This document shows positions 12,194-22,860 of a DNA stretch of 64,000 nt, one piece after another; the first letter of the stretch is position 1, and the number at the start of each line of letters is the position of its first letter. A program made the position numbers and the translations under genes. The stretch spans positions 2,356,001 to 2,420,000 of the forward strand of contig JBBELK010000064.1 in NCBI GenBank assembly GCA_037783545.1. Direction: 5' to 3'. The notes under the pieces were generated by a model. That model searched no databases. It was not told the DNA's origin and saw only the letters and a program-made list of their open reading frames with translations. Source of the DNA: Henricia sp. BOLD:AAB3569. Lineage: Eukaryota; Echinodermata; Asteroidea; Spinulosida; Echinasteridae.

Positions 12194-12502
12194 ACTTTGG
12201 TTTCACTTTTGCCAGGACTTTTGCAAATGATCAACGGATCTGACTGACGCGTGATCATTTGACGGAAACGGTTTTCCAATATCATCGAATGAGCGGTGTG
12301 ATGTGATGTGGTGGTCATGCATGTGCATTTTAGATGCAGACTAGACGTGGCTGAACAACAGAGGGCGCTATTTACAGAATTCTGCACTTGGCAACGTGAT
12401 CAACAACCTGGCACCTGCACCATGTAAACTAAAAACACGATCGAGTTGATCTTTATGATGAGCTGAATCCGCTAAACTATTTATTAATTATAAATAACAG
12501 AA
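12194..12502. promoter_or_regulatory. Presumptive EFCAB10 promoter, possibly bidirectional
   Basis: The 309 bp between the EFCAB10 ATG and the divergent candidate ATG is free of recognisable repeats, unusual in this window. It contains a GGCAAC half-site resembling half of an RFX X-box near 12391. No TATA box stands out. Inference from position only. Confidence 0.35.
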
Positions 12503-12605
12503 ATGGCTGTGCCAAGGCAAGAAGGAGCAAATGAATATTTGGAGAAGGAGAGGGTGCTGGAACTGTTTGATAACATCACGTCACAACTTGTTTTTCATCG
12601 ACCAG
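12503..12605 (+). CDS. EFCAB10: EFCAB10 exon 1 (residues 1-34)
   Basis: ATG at 12503 and donor CCAG|gtcggc. Encodes the first RIIa-like helices, ending FHRP, which exon 2 continues as DDPRAF. Confidence 0.88.
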
Positions 12606-15600
12606 GTCGGCGGACGTTTCATGATCACCGTGACCATGATGGAGGAAGAAACATTTCTTCCTTCATGCTGTGACACAGTGACACGCTAACCCCCCTGGGA
12701 CTCACCCAAACCTTGTCGGGCATAACCACTACGCAGGTCCTTGACTTGCGAGGGAAATAACAAGCCACGATAAATATTTAGCCTACAATTGCAGCGAAAA
12801 AAGGCATGCTGGGTTGTCGGTTTGCTCGGGACGACGCTCATTGCTTTGTGCACAGTACTGGTGTGCACACTTATCTGCACCCGCACCGCGTACGTCCGAG
12901 ACGTCGGGTGTGCGCTAACAGTCGGATGGTCGGACGTACGCGGTGCGGGTGCGGATAAGTGTGCACACCAGGGGCCAATTTCATGGCGTTGCTTAGCACG
13001 AAAATTTGCTTAGCACAGGATTTGTTTGCTTTATTTTGCAAAAATGGATTGCCAGCCAAAACCGTAAGTGATGTATATTGAAAGGTATTCTCCTACTCTT
13101 GCGAAGAACACAAGTTGGTGTATAATTTTGGCTTCTGATCCATTTTATAAAGCAAATAAATCCTGTGCTAAGCAAATTTTCGTGCTAAACAACGCCATGA
13201 AATTGGCCCCAGTCTGTGCACAAAGCAATGAGCGTCGTCCCGAGCGAACCGACAACCCAGCATGCCTCCATTTTTCGCTGCAATTGTAGGCTAAATCTTC
13301 ATCGTGGATTATTTCCCTCAAGGACCTGCTTAGTGGTTATGCATGACAAGGTTGGGGTGAGTCCCAGGGGGAATTAGTGTGTCACAGGGAGAAAATTACA
13401 CATTTTGGATTTCAATTTTTTGAGATGTCGTGTTCATGTTGATAAGTATCCTCAGCTCTACACAGAAAACCACATGATGAAGTTAGAGCTGAGGTAACCT
13501 CAGCTATAAGTATAAATGATCACAGTAGAGACTGACCATGGTGACACTGGCATGAGCTGGGTACTATATTTTACTTTAGGTAACAACTGGAATTTAAGCA
13601 AATTAATTGTTGGAATCGATAGCTCAGACGATTTTTAAATACCTTTACCACGTACATTTCCATCGCAAAAGTTGCATTTTCAAGAAAATTTGGTGTTTTT
13701 GTCAATATGATCTGATATTAAAACAGACAAAAATAAGATACCATATTGATACCATATCAATTGTCATATTTTTCTTAATAGGTTAGAACGAAATCCATTT
13801 TCTAGAAAAATCTGAGCACGCTCCTTTAAAACCAGAGACTGGGATACATTGAGTTTTACATTCCAACAAAAAGTGCAATGTGAATCAATCCTGAGAGACC
13901 TTCTGTGTCACAAAGTATAAACTGTAGAAATCATACCCATATTACTAGTAAATTTAATTCCTTCAAATCCTTTGTTATTAGGCCTATATATAATTGGGTC
14001 TTTCCACAATAAAGGGGGCATTTTGGCATCACCGACCATATTTTTGAGGAAATAACTTTGTCTAGTCTCAAAATAAAAGAAATGTTTCAGTTGTTCTGAA
14101 GAGATAACTTAGGCCCAAAAAGGGTTACAAATAGTGTGACAACATGCCTTTCTAAAAACCCTGTGTACAAATTTCCAATATACGCTTGTAACCCGGGACG
14201 GACACTTGTGTTACATTTTAGGCCGTCCCGGTTACAAGCGTATATTGGAAATTTGTACACAGGGTTTTTAGAAAGGCATGTTGTTACACTATTTGTAACC
14301 CTTTTTGGGCCTAAGTTATCTCTTCAGAACAACTGAAACTTATTTCTTTTATTTTTAGACCAGACAAAGGTATTTTCTGGAAAATATGGTCTGTGTTGCC
14401 AAAATGCCCCCTTTACTGTGGAAAGACTCCATCACATTTGTTCTCTCTTCCAAAATATACAGATGATCCAAGGGCCTTCATGATCAACTACATTGAGAAA
14501 CTCAAACAGGCCAGGATGACACAGCTTGACTTCCCCTGTTTGTTTGACGAGTCCAACACAGACTCAGTCTTTGGTATGCTTGATCCCACCAAAAAGGGCT
14601 TCATAACGCTGGAGCAGTACAGACAAGGTGGGTGTTGAAGCCTGCTATAATAGCAGCTGATGACAAGCCAATCTTGAAAGCATTTTTATAAAGTTGATTC
14701 ACGAACAGCTTTAATACTTAGGGGCCGTCCAAAGTTGTCAACATTTTCATAGTTTTACAAAGAGTAGGAAGGGGGGGTTGGGGGGGGGGGGGGGGGGGGG
14801 AAGGGAGGTAGTATTTTGGGGAGGGATACTACTCTCTGTAGAACTGTGAAAATTTTGACAACTTTGGATGATAATGCATGACTGATATGCTAGGAGCAAT
14901 ATGGCTCGAGCTTTGCTCATTCTCCCAGACAGGGATTATTCACCTATCAATTGTTTCCCCCACCCCTCCCCCCCCCCCACCCCCCGCGCTACCCCACCCC
15001 ATAGGTGGGGGTTTGGTCACATTTTTCATGCCCCAGGGTGGGGCATTTGGCCCATTATCTGTGCATTTTTGTGCATTTTTGCGCATGTTTTGCACCCGAG
15101 GGTGGGGATTTTTGTCACCTAAATGTTGCCCCAGGGGTGGGGATTTTGTCACGCAAAAAGTGACAATCCCCAGGGGGGGGTGGGGGGGGGGGGAAGGGGT
15201 GGGGGAAACAATTGATAGGTGCATTACTTCCAGATAGCTGAAAGTATAGCCCCTTTTTTAACTGGAAGGTCATTCTAATGGGCCTATACTTTCAGGAAAA
15301 TACAATTTTTCTCTCATTCCATTTGTGGCTCCAAACAGAATCTTTAACCAAGTCCTATTACATGTACATCATGACTCTGTGATTTTAGGTTAGAAATCAA
15401 AGTCTCCACACATTTTACATACAGTAGTCATTTTCATAGTACTCTAAAAATTTGCGTACTATCCTTCATTTTTCTTTAAACAAGGAACTCCCCTCGCCCC
15501 GAGCAGATCATCCACGTGTTTTCTTCTGAAATAGAAAATCTAAGATGGCTGCTACCACGAGGGGGCGCTACATGTCTACAATCAATGGTCGAGTTTGGGC

Positions 15601-16369
15601 GGTCTGTTCTTGATGCAAGGTGTTCCTGCCGTTCGTGCGAGAGACATTGTTTAAAGAAAAACCAAGGATGGTATGCAAATTTTGAGAGTCTCAAGCCCTC
15701 AAATTGTTGTTTTACAAGACAAAGAAATTCTGTGCTAAGCAAATCTTTGTGCTAAACAGCGCCATGAAATTGGCCCCTGGTCAACTACTCAACTATTTTC
15801 ATTGCAACACTGCTCCGTTGTAAGGTTTCTGAACAGAGCTATTATTAGAGTGTCCTTTAATTAACGATCAACTGTTTTCTCTGCAGCAACAGAAACACTT
15901 GGATGTAAAAGTGCAGATTCAAAGCCAGCTGGTGCAGACATTGACAACATCACACTGGAAACGTTCACCAGAGAAGTGTAAGTCTCACACCTATGTATGG
16001 GCACCAAAGCAGCCAAATTTATTACTAAGACGATACCTTGGCAAGTGCTTAGCCAGAATTTGACATCTCGGACATTGCTTTTTCAAACAGATAGCCAAAC
16101 AAGTCACTTGTATTCATGAAGCATTTTTCTACTTTTTGAGCATCTTTTCACATTGATAATTTTATATTTTTATCCCTCAGAATCACAAAATTTTGGGCAG
16201 AATGTACCTGCATGTACAAAGACCAGTTAAATTTCATTTGCTTTCATGACCTGTAACCTGTGGCAAAATCTTTCATTTTTATACTGCTTGGCCTGGATTT
16301 CTTTATTCCATTTTCTCCCACAGAAAAACTGCCTTGAAGAAAGCTTCAGCAACCTTTGGGCATGCATAA
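12503..16369 (+). CDS. EFCAB10: EF-hand calcium-binding domain protein 10 (EFCAB10-like), complete, 4 coding exons
   Basis: Exons 12503-12605, 14463-14627, 15887-15977 and 16324-16369 give 405 nt (134 aa plus stop) with matching phases and GT-AG introns. Residues 10-50 form an RIIa/DPY-30-like dimerisation helix pair (EYLEKERVLELFDNIT..LVFHRP..PRAFMINYIEKLK). Residues 57-66 (DFPCLFDESN) and 71-90 hold the EF-hand. The loop D75-PTKKGFITLE-Q86 lacks acidic residues at positions 3, 5 and 12, so calcium binding is doubtful, as in the vertebrate family. The C-terminus (TLETFTREVK...KKASATF) also matches. Members are small proteins expressed mainly in ciliated cells; exact function is not established. 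AATAAA at 16472 follows the stop. Start has good context and is the family-like N-terminus. Confidence 0.92.
12860..12969. repeat. Inner GC-rich hairpin
   Basis: GGTGTGCACACTTATCTGCA...TACGTCCGA pairs with its near-exact complement ending GTGTGCACACC. Confidence 0.85.
12971..13210. mobile_element. Inner MITE with GGGGCCAATTTCATGGC ends
   Basis: Arms GGGGCCAATTTCATGGCGTT and ...CCATGAAATTGGCCCC with GCTTAGCACGAAAATTTGCT text. Half-copies occur at 15700-15777 and 3784-3796. Confidence 0.85.
13996..14429. mobile_element. Palindromic MITE (GGGTCTTTCCAC family), EFCAB10 intron 1
   Basis: About 434 bp, both ~200 bp arms near-complementary (GGCATTTTGGCA, GGTTACAAATAGTGTGACAA, TTTCCAATATACGCTTGTAA). 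Other copies: 19850-20269, 49871-50305, half at 57090-57262. Its right end is 33 bp before the exon 2 acceptor boundary. Confidence 0.9.
14463..14627 (+). CDS. EFCAB10: EFCAB10 exon 2 (residues 35-90)
   Basis: Acceptor atatacag at 14462, donor CAAG|gtgggt. Encodes YIEKLKQAR, FPCLFDESN and the degenerate EF-hand. A palindromic MITE ends only 33 bp before the exon, so the pyrimidine tract region is partly element-adjacent. Confidence 0.94.
14705..14872. repeat. Foldback with a long G-tract
   Basis: Inverted CCAAAGTTGTCAACATTTTC / GAAAATTTTGACAACTTTGG around a near-continuous G run at about 14770-14800. EFCAB10 intron 2. Confidence 0.75.
14938..15229. mobile_element. MITE with CACCTATCAATTGTTTCCCC ends and C/G homopolymers
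   Basis: Inverted ends; interior is C-rich on the left and G-rich on the right, with repeated CCCCAGGGTGGGG-type blocks. The long proline/glycine frames here are compositional artefacts. EFCAB10 intron 2. Confidence 0.8.
15700..15777. repeat. Half-copy of GGGGCCAATTTCATGGC MITE
   Basis: TGTGCTAAGCAAATCTTTGT and CGCCATGAAATTGGCCCC match the right arm of 12971-13210. Confidence 0.7.
15887..15977 (+). CDS. EFCAB10: EFCAB10 exon 3 (residues 90-120)
   Basis: Acceptor tctctgcag, donor GAAGT|gtaagt. Encodes ATETLGCK...DIDNITLETFTRE, matching the vertebrate EALKTLG ... ITLDTF segment. Confidence 0.92.
16324..16369 (+). CDS. EFCAB10: EFCAB10 exon 4, C-terminus (residues 120-134)
   Basis: Acceptor tcccacag, stop TAA at 16367-16369. 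Encodes VKTALKKASATFGHA, matching the short basic C-terminal tail of the family. Confidence 0.85.
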
Positions 16370-16471
16370 CCCCACCAGGAAGTGTTGAGCGATCTGACAG
16401 GAAGGAGGTTGATTTTAGCAAGTGTCTAGACTGTTTCCAGTAGGAGATGTACTTGCTTTGGTTGCAGGTCA

Positions 16472-16477
16472 AATAAA
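16472..16477 (+). other. Polyadenylation signal AATAAA, EFCAB10
   Basis: Canonical AATAAA 103 bp after the EFCAB10 stop codon, just before a TTAA-type MITE starts at 16494. A short 3' UTR is implied. Confidence 0.55.
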
Positions 16478-16491
16478 TACCAGGCACCCAT

Positions 16492-16637
16492 CTTAAAGGG
16501 TCTTTCCTTTGGTCCGTTTTCATCCATTTTGCGTGCGTATGCGCTGTGCTCGTTCGTCTGTAATCAGTCTATGGAGCGATTCAAACGCAAAATCAACGCA
16601 CGCACGAAAAAACGGACCAAAGGAAAAGGTGCCTTAA
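16492..16637. mobile_element. 146-bp palindromic TTAA MITE after EFCAB10
   Basis: Arms CTTTGGTCCGTTTT and AAAACGGACCAAAGG; TTAA at both borders (16494 and 16634 areas). Begins about 20 bp after the EFCAB10 poly(A) signal. Confidence 0.75.
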
Positions 16638-17369
16638 GGGTGGATTCACACCGAGCCTTTTCACCGTGAAAGAGGTTTCCTTAAAATAAGGGAAGGTGAT
16701 TTAGCTTGCGTTGGGGGAATGAATGTTAATTAGGGTTTGTTTTGCCCTTACCCGATGTAACTTGATTAGCACTGTATACTATTTCCTTGAAGTTTGCAGA
16801 AGTTTATTTTTTCTTTGATATAAATGATTAAAACAGTCAAACCTCTGATAATGAGCACAGTTGATACAATATTATTTATAACGAGGAACATTTTAGGTCT
16901 TAAGAGGCATTGAGACTATCGCGGAAAAACCACACAGCCACGCTGCGCTCACCACATTGCATGAGGCCCCAATCGCCGATCTTTCCAAAATAGAAAATTC
17001 CACTCAGGTAACTTCCCTGAAACCTTATTGGCTGCACATTGGAAAGGTCAGTGCACTGCGGTCAAAGTTCAACAGATTTGAACTTTGACCCAGCTAAAAC
17101 GTGTCGCGATAGGCCGCGCACAAGCGGCAAACCAGTTTCTGTACAAACCTATGGCACAGCCGCGCGCAAAGCCATTTTTCCGCGATAGTGTGAATGCCAC
17201 TTTATTCCTTCATTCTTGATGATACATGATTTCTGTTATGATCCAAAACGTTAATCTCCTAATCCTAAGGATCTTTTATTACAGAGGTTTGAATGTAGGT
17301 GCAAAGAAAGTGGACATAAGCAAAAGCTAATGGTTGTTTTTCTGTTCAATACTCATCACCTTGTCAAAC
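16638..17369. other. Intergenic, nothing coding recognised
   Basis: Between the convergent EFCAB10 and MTMR14 genes; a possible imperfect foldback (CGCGGAAAAA..., 16920 and 17180) but no clear ends. Confidence 0.35.
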
Positions 17370-17487
17370 TGAAAACAGTAGAGTCCAAGTCCCAGCCATT
17401 ATTCTCTGCATTGTGTATATCGCTCTCTGGATATAAAGCTCAAATTATTTCGGTCCCTTGAAGAGTGCTATAATGAGAGTTTACTAA

Positions 17488-17918
17488 GTTCGGAAAGTCA
17501 AGTTTGACTGACGATTTCTCTCTTGTTGCAAAATAATTTTCCTTGAATTTTATATCATTGGAAAGCCCTATTATTCCTCTTTACGATGATGTGTCATTTG
17601 TTATGATTAAGCAATTGGGGGATGTGCAGCACAGCTGAATACGGGGGCGGGTGTACAGTGAAATGTCAAAAAGTGCATTGACACATCCTCCAAGCAAAAG
17701 GGGAATACACTGCATGACAATAGCAGTGAATTTTGTGACATTTCACTTTCCACCCACCCCTGTATTCCGCTATACTGTACATCCCCCAATTGATTAATCA
17801 TAATGAATGACACATCACTGTAAAGAGGATAACAGGGCTTTCCAATGATACCAAATTCAAGGGAAATGATTCAGTAACAAGAGAAATCGTCGGTCAAACT
17901 TGACTTTCCAAACTTTTT
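17488..17918. mobile_element. 430-bp foldback MITE
   Basis: Arms GGAAAGTCAAGTTTGACTGA... and ...TCAAACTTGACTTTCC pair through ATTGGAAAGCCCTAT, TGATGTGTCATT and CAATTGGGGGATGT blocks. A fragment of the 42003-42393 family (TATAATGAGAGTTTACT) abuts it at 17370-17486. Confidence 0.8.
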
Positions 17919-18594
17919 TTGAGGAGTTTATATTACTTTTTCGCTGGGGGGAAAACTATTGAGTCCAAAGAAACAATTCCTTAGAGGTTTGCCTTAATTG
18001 CTCACTTCATTTTTATAGTATTTATTTTACCATACCTCATACATATTCACAATCACAACAACCACAATTCTCATAAGTCCATTCACCATCAGGTGTCAAT
18101 GCCTACATCTGTTGACCCGATGCTGCATGATACGATTCACACCCATATGTTGATTTACTATGCACGGTCGATACTGCATGCAAATGCAAACTTGATGTTA
18201 TAAATTGTGGTGGTGAACATTCACACAAGTTCAATTAAATGTTGTGCGAGTATATTGTGTTCGGCATCAAACTAGAAATATTAATTTTGGCCGAATTTTT
18301 TTTGTGGAAAAAGTCAATGCCTCAAAGACCTCAATACAGGATGTTTATCGTCAGTGTAGTACTCAACTGTACGATGACAACCCAGGTGCATGCTTCTACT
18401 GATGATTGCTGGGCAATTTGAGTGGTCGGGAAACATGACTACATGTTGTCCCCCTACTTTAACCCCAACACTTCTCAATCCTTCAATATGATTTGTCATA
18501 CTCAGGAAGACAGCACACCCGAGGAAAGACTACGATTCAAAACAAAAATATTTACGTTGGGGCAAATTGTGACAGTGTGATCTACAATGTAGGC

Positions 18595-19149
18595 TTAAAG
18601 GGACACATTGCTTTGGATTGGGCGCTTTTGGGCTACAAAAATGAAATGGACATGATTGGAAAGATTGTCAAAAAGTAGGATATAAAGATTCACATACAAC
18701 TATACCTTCAAATTGTATGGTTTGTTTAATTTCGTGTCAAAAGAACTTGGGCGATTTTGTAGAACCAAATTTTGGACTCCACAAAATGGCAGAATGTTTC
18801 CCCGAAGTTGTATTTCAGTCGCATCTTGTTGAAGCCAAGCCCCCTGAAACCCGTTCACACGGCTCTCTCTCTCAAGAAGGCGAGTCGGCCAGGGGGAAAA
18901 TTGACCTGATTCCCATGTGGTCATGTTCATCTCGTAGGTCTCCGGCGCCAGCCTGACGACTATTTACAGCACATAGTTTGGACGGTGTATTTACTGCTAA
19001 AATACGTCTACGTCTCGCGGGTCAGATGTTTACAGGTCGGCACATTATACAATGTAGGTGTTTTAATGCATGAACAACTCTTTAATGGTAGAAGGAACAT
19101 TTCCAAACGGCAAAATGGTCAGGAAATTGAAGGCAATGTGTCCCTTTAA
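18595..19149. mobile_element. 555-bp TTAA MITE (AGGGACACATTGC ends)
   Basis: TTAA + AGGGACACATTGCTTT on the left, complementary AGGCAATGTGTCCCT + TTAA on the right. Confidence 0.75.
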
Positions 19150-19849
19150 GCAGCTGCCTGAAATTGGTCCCACCTCTGTTATGTGCAACTGTACATATTG
19201 ACTCACGAGTAAAATAAACTGGTAATTTTGCCACGCAGACCCATATACCGAGAGAACTGCAACACCTTGAATTAATATGCCCCCTCGAGTCTCGGGGGGA
19301 CACTTGCATTCACCCAAAATCTTCCGATGATTGGCCGGAATGTAATTAGCAATCTTTTTTTTATATATTTCTGGTAAAACTACGAAATGGGACCACTTTG
19401 CCAGTATTTGGCCACGTACATCAGTGTTCACCACTACATGTACCTGTCGAATTTGGCGCCCGGACAAACAATTCGGCCACCCAGACAAACATAATAAATT
19501 TTGCCCTCTAAAACACTTCAGAAGTACAGCTGGGTCATTCAAAAATTAGGTGTAAAGTCACCAAACATTTTTCGCTGGTCTCATTTAATAACCACGTGTG
19601 ATCTGCAGTGTTCGCCGCACGAAGGTGCTGCTCATGACGCGCCCAGACAAAATGTTTAGCAGTGGAGAACACTGATACATGTACATGTAGTTTATAATGG
19701 CCCAGTTTGTATAGTGAAATGATGTACAGTAGCTTGCATTGTTCTCAAAACAGCCGATAAATTTATACCAATTTGTTTCCACATCATTTTACATTTACAA
19801 CTCACAATACATGTATATAGCTCCACTTCTGTTAACAATCTTACAAAAG

Positions 19850-20269
19850 GGGTCTTTCCACAGTAAAAGGGGTTGGCAATACAGCCCATATTTTTGAGGA
19901 AATACCTTTGTCTGGTCTCAAAATAACAGAAATAAGTTTAAGTTGTTCTTAGGCCCAAAATAGTTACAAATAGTGTGAGAACATGCCTTTCTAAAAACCC
20001 AGTGTACAAATTTCCAATAAATGCTCGTAACCGGTACGGACACCTGTGTTACATTTTAGGCCGTCCTGGTTACGAGCGTATACTAGAAATTTGTACATAG
20101 GGTTTTTAGAAAGGCATGTTGTCACACTATTTGTAACCCTTTTTGGGGCTAAGTTTTCTCTTCAGAACCACTGAAACTTATCTGTTATATTTTGAGACCA
20201 GACAAAGGTATTTTCTGGAAAATATGGTCTGTGTTGCCAAAATGCCCCCTTTACCGTGGAAAGACTCTT
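19850..20269. mobile_element. Palindromic MITE (GGGTCTTTCCAC family), copy 2
   Basis: Same family as 13996-14429. Flanked by an imperfect ~45 bp direct repeat (19805-19848 and 20279-20325, sharing AATCTTACAAAA and CTCCACTTCTGT-like text), much longer than a normal target duplication. Confidence 0.85.
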
Positions 20270-20581
20270 GTACAACTCTCAATATACATTTGTATGGCTT
20301 CACTCCTGTAAACATAATCTTACAAAAATGAGTAGCAGGGTGCTTTTGAGCAATATTACAATTCTTTCGATGCAGAAATGTCCCCAGTACTAGTCTAGGC
20401 CCTACATGTAGACGTTGTTTTTGTTTTGAACGTGCGTTCGTCCCGAAAACTGATCGCCGGGACAAAATTTGACAAAACGATATGGTGATAGGACTACGAA
20501 CGAGAATTTCGCGTGATTACGCCCTCTCGCGGCAGTCGGGTATCCAACAAATAATGACCGTCTAGGGCCTAGACTACCCCA

Positions 20582-20660
20582 GTACAGATAATAAGAGACT
20601 TCTTTTAACAATGCTAACAAAAATTATTCGACTAAAAACTGAATTGATAAATTTCTGATA
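20582..20660 (+). repeat. Direct repeat, first copy
   Basis: GATAATAAGAGACTTCTTTT...GAATTGATAAATTTCT recurs at 21471-21552 with small differences; the interval between contains two unrelated MITEs. Confidence 0.7.
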
Positions 20661-20781
20661 TATAAACAAGTTTAAAATTTGGGTTTTCATATAATATGTA
20701 CATTCATTGCACCAAACCATTTACACCTCTATTTACAAACAAAAAAAAAGCATCACAAATGCTTTTGACAGGAATTTAATA

Positions 20782-20982
20782 TACTGTAAAAGCCAATATT
20801 TTCGCGTACAGATATTTTCGCGCATTTGAACATCACCGACATTTTTGTTATTTTCGCGGATGGAAATTATGTTTTGTTTCAGGGATCGCCACAATTGTTG
20901 CAAACAATATTTTCGCGGGCTCTGTCTGGTGCGCGAAATGCGCGAAAATAAAACCACCGCGAATATTTCAGCTTTTACAGTA
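20782..20982. mobile_element. 201-bp TA-type MITE with TCGCG repeats
   Basis: Ends TACTGTAAAAGC and GCTTTTACAGTA; the interior repeats ATTTTCGCG many times. Relative at 53689-53906. Confidence 0.85.
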
Positions 20983-20989
20983 CCTCTTT

Positions 20990-21375
20990 CCCAATACCAA
21001 ATCTCTGGGTTATCTCAGGGGGTAACGGCGGGGGGTAACGGCGGGGGGTAACGGCAAGTCGTAACCCTGGGGCAGCGCAACCCTTCCTTTTTCCGCTCCA
21101 AGTTAAGACAACAAATTTGGCTGTTACATGTACCGTGGGGTAAACGGACGAACCCTGGGATAAGCATTGCAATGGGAAACCAAGCAGGGTTAAGTATTCT
21201 ACAGGCAATTTCGGTCCCAACCTCTGTAATGAGTGTCCGCGTGCAGAGGAAAACCACACCGCAGTATCCCGGGGCAAGCTCGCCCCGGGTTTAGCAAAAC
21301 TCCAGGTTAATGAAACACATGAGAACAGAACTCATGGTTGGGGGCGGGGGTTGGCAGTTTGTAGTGGGAAAAGGG
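20990..21375. repeat. GGGGTAACGGC repeat-containing foldback
   Basis: Three tandem GGGGGGTAACGGC units at 21016-21053 and downstream CCCGGGGCAAGCTCGCCCCG palindrome; ends with GTGGGAAAAGGG, similar to the 817-1588 element terminus. Confidence 0.5.
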
Positions 21376-21470
21376 TATTAGTTCAGAGAGTACAACCCCT
21401 TCCGTCCCACAATGAGGATATTTGTTTACAGAATGTGCCATCAATAGTCGTGTTCGAAATAACGCATCTG

Positions 21471-21552
21471 TACCAGATAATAAGAGAGACTTCTTTTAAC
21501 AATTAATGCTAACAAAAATTATTTAACTAAAAACGGAATTGATAAATTTCTA
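21471..21552 (+). repeat. Direct repeat, second copy
   Basis: Partner of 20582-20660, carrying a 4-bp duplication (TTAA) inside. Confidence 0.65.
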
Positions 21553-21916
21553 CAGTGAGGAATCCATACATAACGTGCGGTTTATGTACTAGAAGCACTG
21601 CAGTTATGGCGGATAGGGATAACATTTCATTTTATTTGGTTAAGGCCATTTTCTTTTTAAATCTTGACTTTTTCATGGCTCCCAAATTTTCCCAACTGTC
21701 TGTAAAACTGAACTTGTTTCATTTAGTATATTGAACATATTGACCTCCGACAGAATAGGTTATAAAGTAACAGTCATCTGCAATAGTGTTCATTTTTATA
21801 AATAAAAAAAAGTAAAAAATAAAATGGACAAGCCTTTTTTACTTGACCTAATTAACACAAGCAGCACTTTATGTTAAGCAATGACTTGTACTTAGCAGCT
21901 GCAGGAGACATATTCT

Positions 21917-22577
21917 ATTATATACCTCATGCGTAGAATCCTGTCATCTGATTGGTTAAAAGTGGGGGCATTGAATAGGCTAGACCCGGCGCGTATATGC
22001 CCACCGGGCAATAGTCTTTGCAATGCCCCGGGCATAGTCATTTAGCGGGTTCCGGACGCGCGCATTACATGTGTTAGCATAGCTGTGCACCAACTATACA
22101 GCTGGGCGCTCACGTAAACATTCATCAGGACGGTAATGGCGGAATCTCGACGTCATTTTGTCGTCTGTCGTAGATGATGAAGTCCTTAAGAAAGTAAGAT
22201 AAGTGGCCTACAGTGAAAACTGTCAGGTGAAATGTGCTACTAAAGTGCCAGGTGATTATGCTACAAATGTTTGCTGTAAATATACAACTTTTCCGCCGTA
22301 GACCAGCTACCGAAATCGAAACTCGAAGGACCACTGTCATGACTGTATGATGTATCGTTACTTTTAACCAACCAGATGACAAAAATCTACACATTCGGTA
22401 TATAAAACAAATATTGACTGCTGTTTTTTCGGGTCATGGTTAAGATTATAGGCCCCTGGTGATCTTGAAGCCATGACTATGCCCCTCGGCTTCCGCCTCG
22501 GGGCATAGTCATGGCTTCGAGATCCCCTTGGGCCTATAATCTTAACCATGCCCCTCATTGCAGTCAATATTTGTATA
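21917..22577. mobile_element. Composite foldback region with CGGGGCATAGTC motifs
   Basis: Two palindromes back to back: an imperfect one (21917-22405, inverted TGTCATCTGATTGGTTAAAA) and a near-perfect one (22405-22577) whose centre is GCCCCTCGGCTTCCGCCTCG. Confidence 0.65.
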
Positions 22578-22674
22578 CTATAGACCTTTGTCATGGTGCG
22601 GCCATCTTCCCTTTTCCCCTATTAACATGAAATAACCAAATCAAGGCTTGTGGGAAAAATAGTTTGGCCCTATG

Positions 22675-22855
22675 ATGAAATTGTTAATTGTGTGCATCAC
22701 AATGACACAGGCAATGTGCAATCAAGAAAAATGCGCAGCGTGTACAAGTAATTCTCTCAAAACAACGGGCAGTCGCACAGATGCACTGATCGTGCCCGAC
22801 ACGTACTATGGGGAACAAGACAAAGATGGAAGCATCGTCAATAGACCGATCCAGT
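22675..22855 (+). repeat. Dispersed repeat shared with 43858-44050
   Basis: Both contain GTGTGCATCACAATG, CGCACTGATCGTGCC-like text and CACGTACTAT with the same spacing. Family unknown. Confidence 0.65.
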
Positions 22856-22860
22856 AAGCT

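Larger units (their letters stand above)
12672..13389. mobile_element. Nested foldback cluster in EFCAB10 intron 1 (outer element)
   Basis: Outer arms 12672-12859 and 13211-13389 (CCCTGGGACTCACCC..., GCATGCTGGGTTGTCGGTT...) pair around two further palindromes: hairpin 12860-12969 and element 12971-13210. Confidence 0.8.

Noticed and set aside
14878..15237. Proline/glycine-rich protein frames
   Set aside because: Open on both strands only because of C/G homopolymers in a MITE; no coding signature.
20178..20465. Minus-strand coding frame
   Set aside because: Lies across a palindromic MITE end; no similarity, and equivalent frames occur in the other copies of the MITE.
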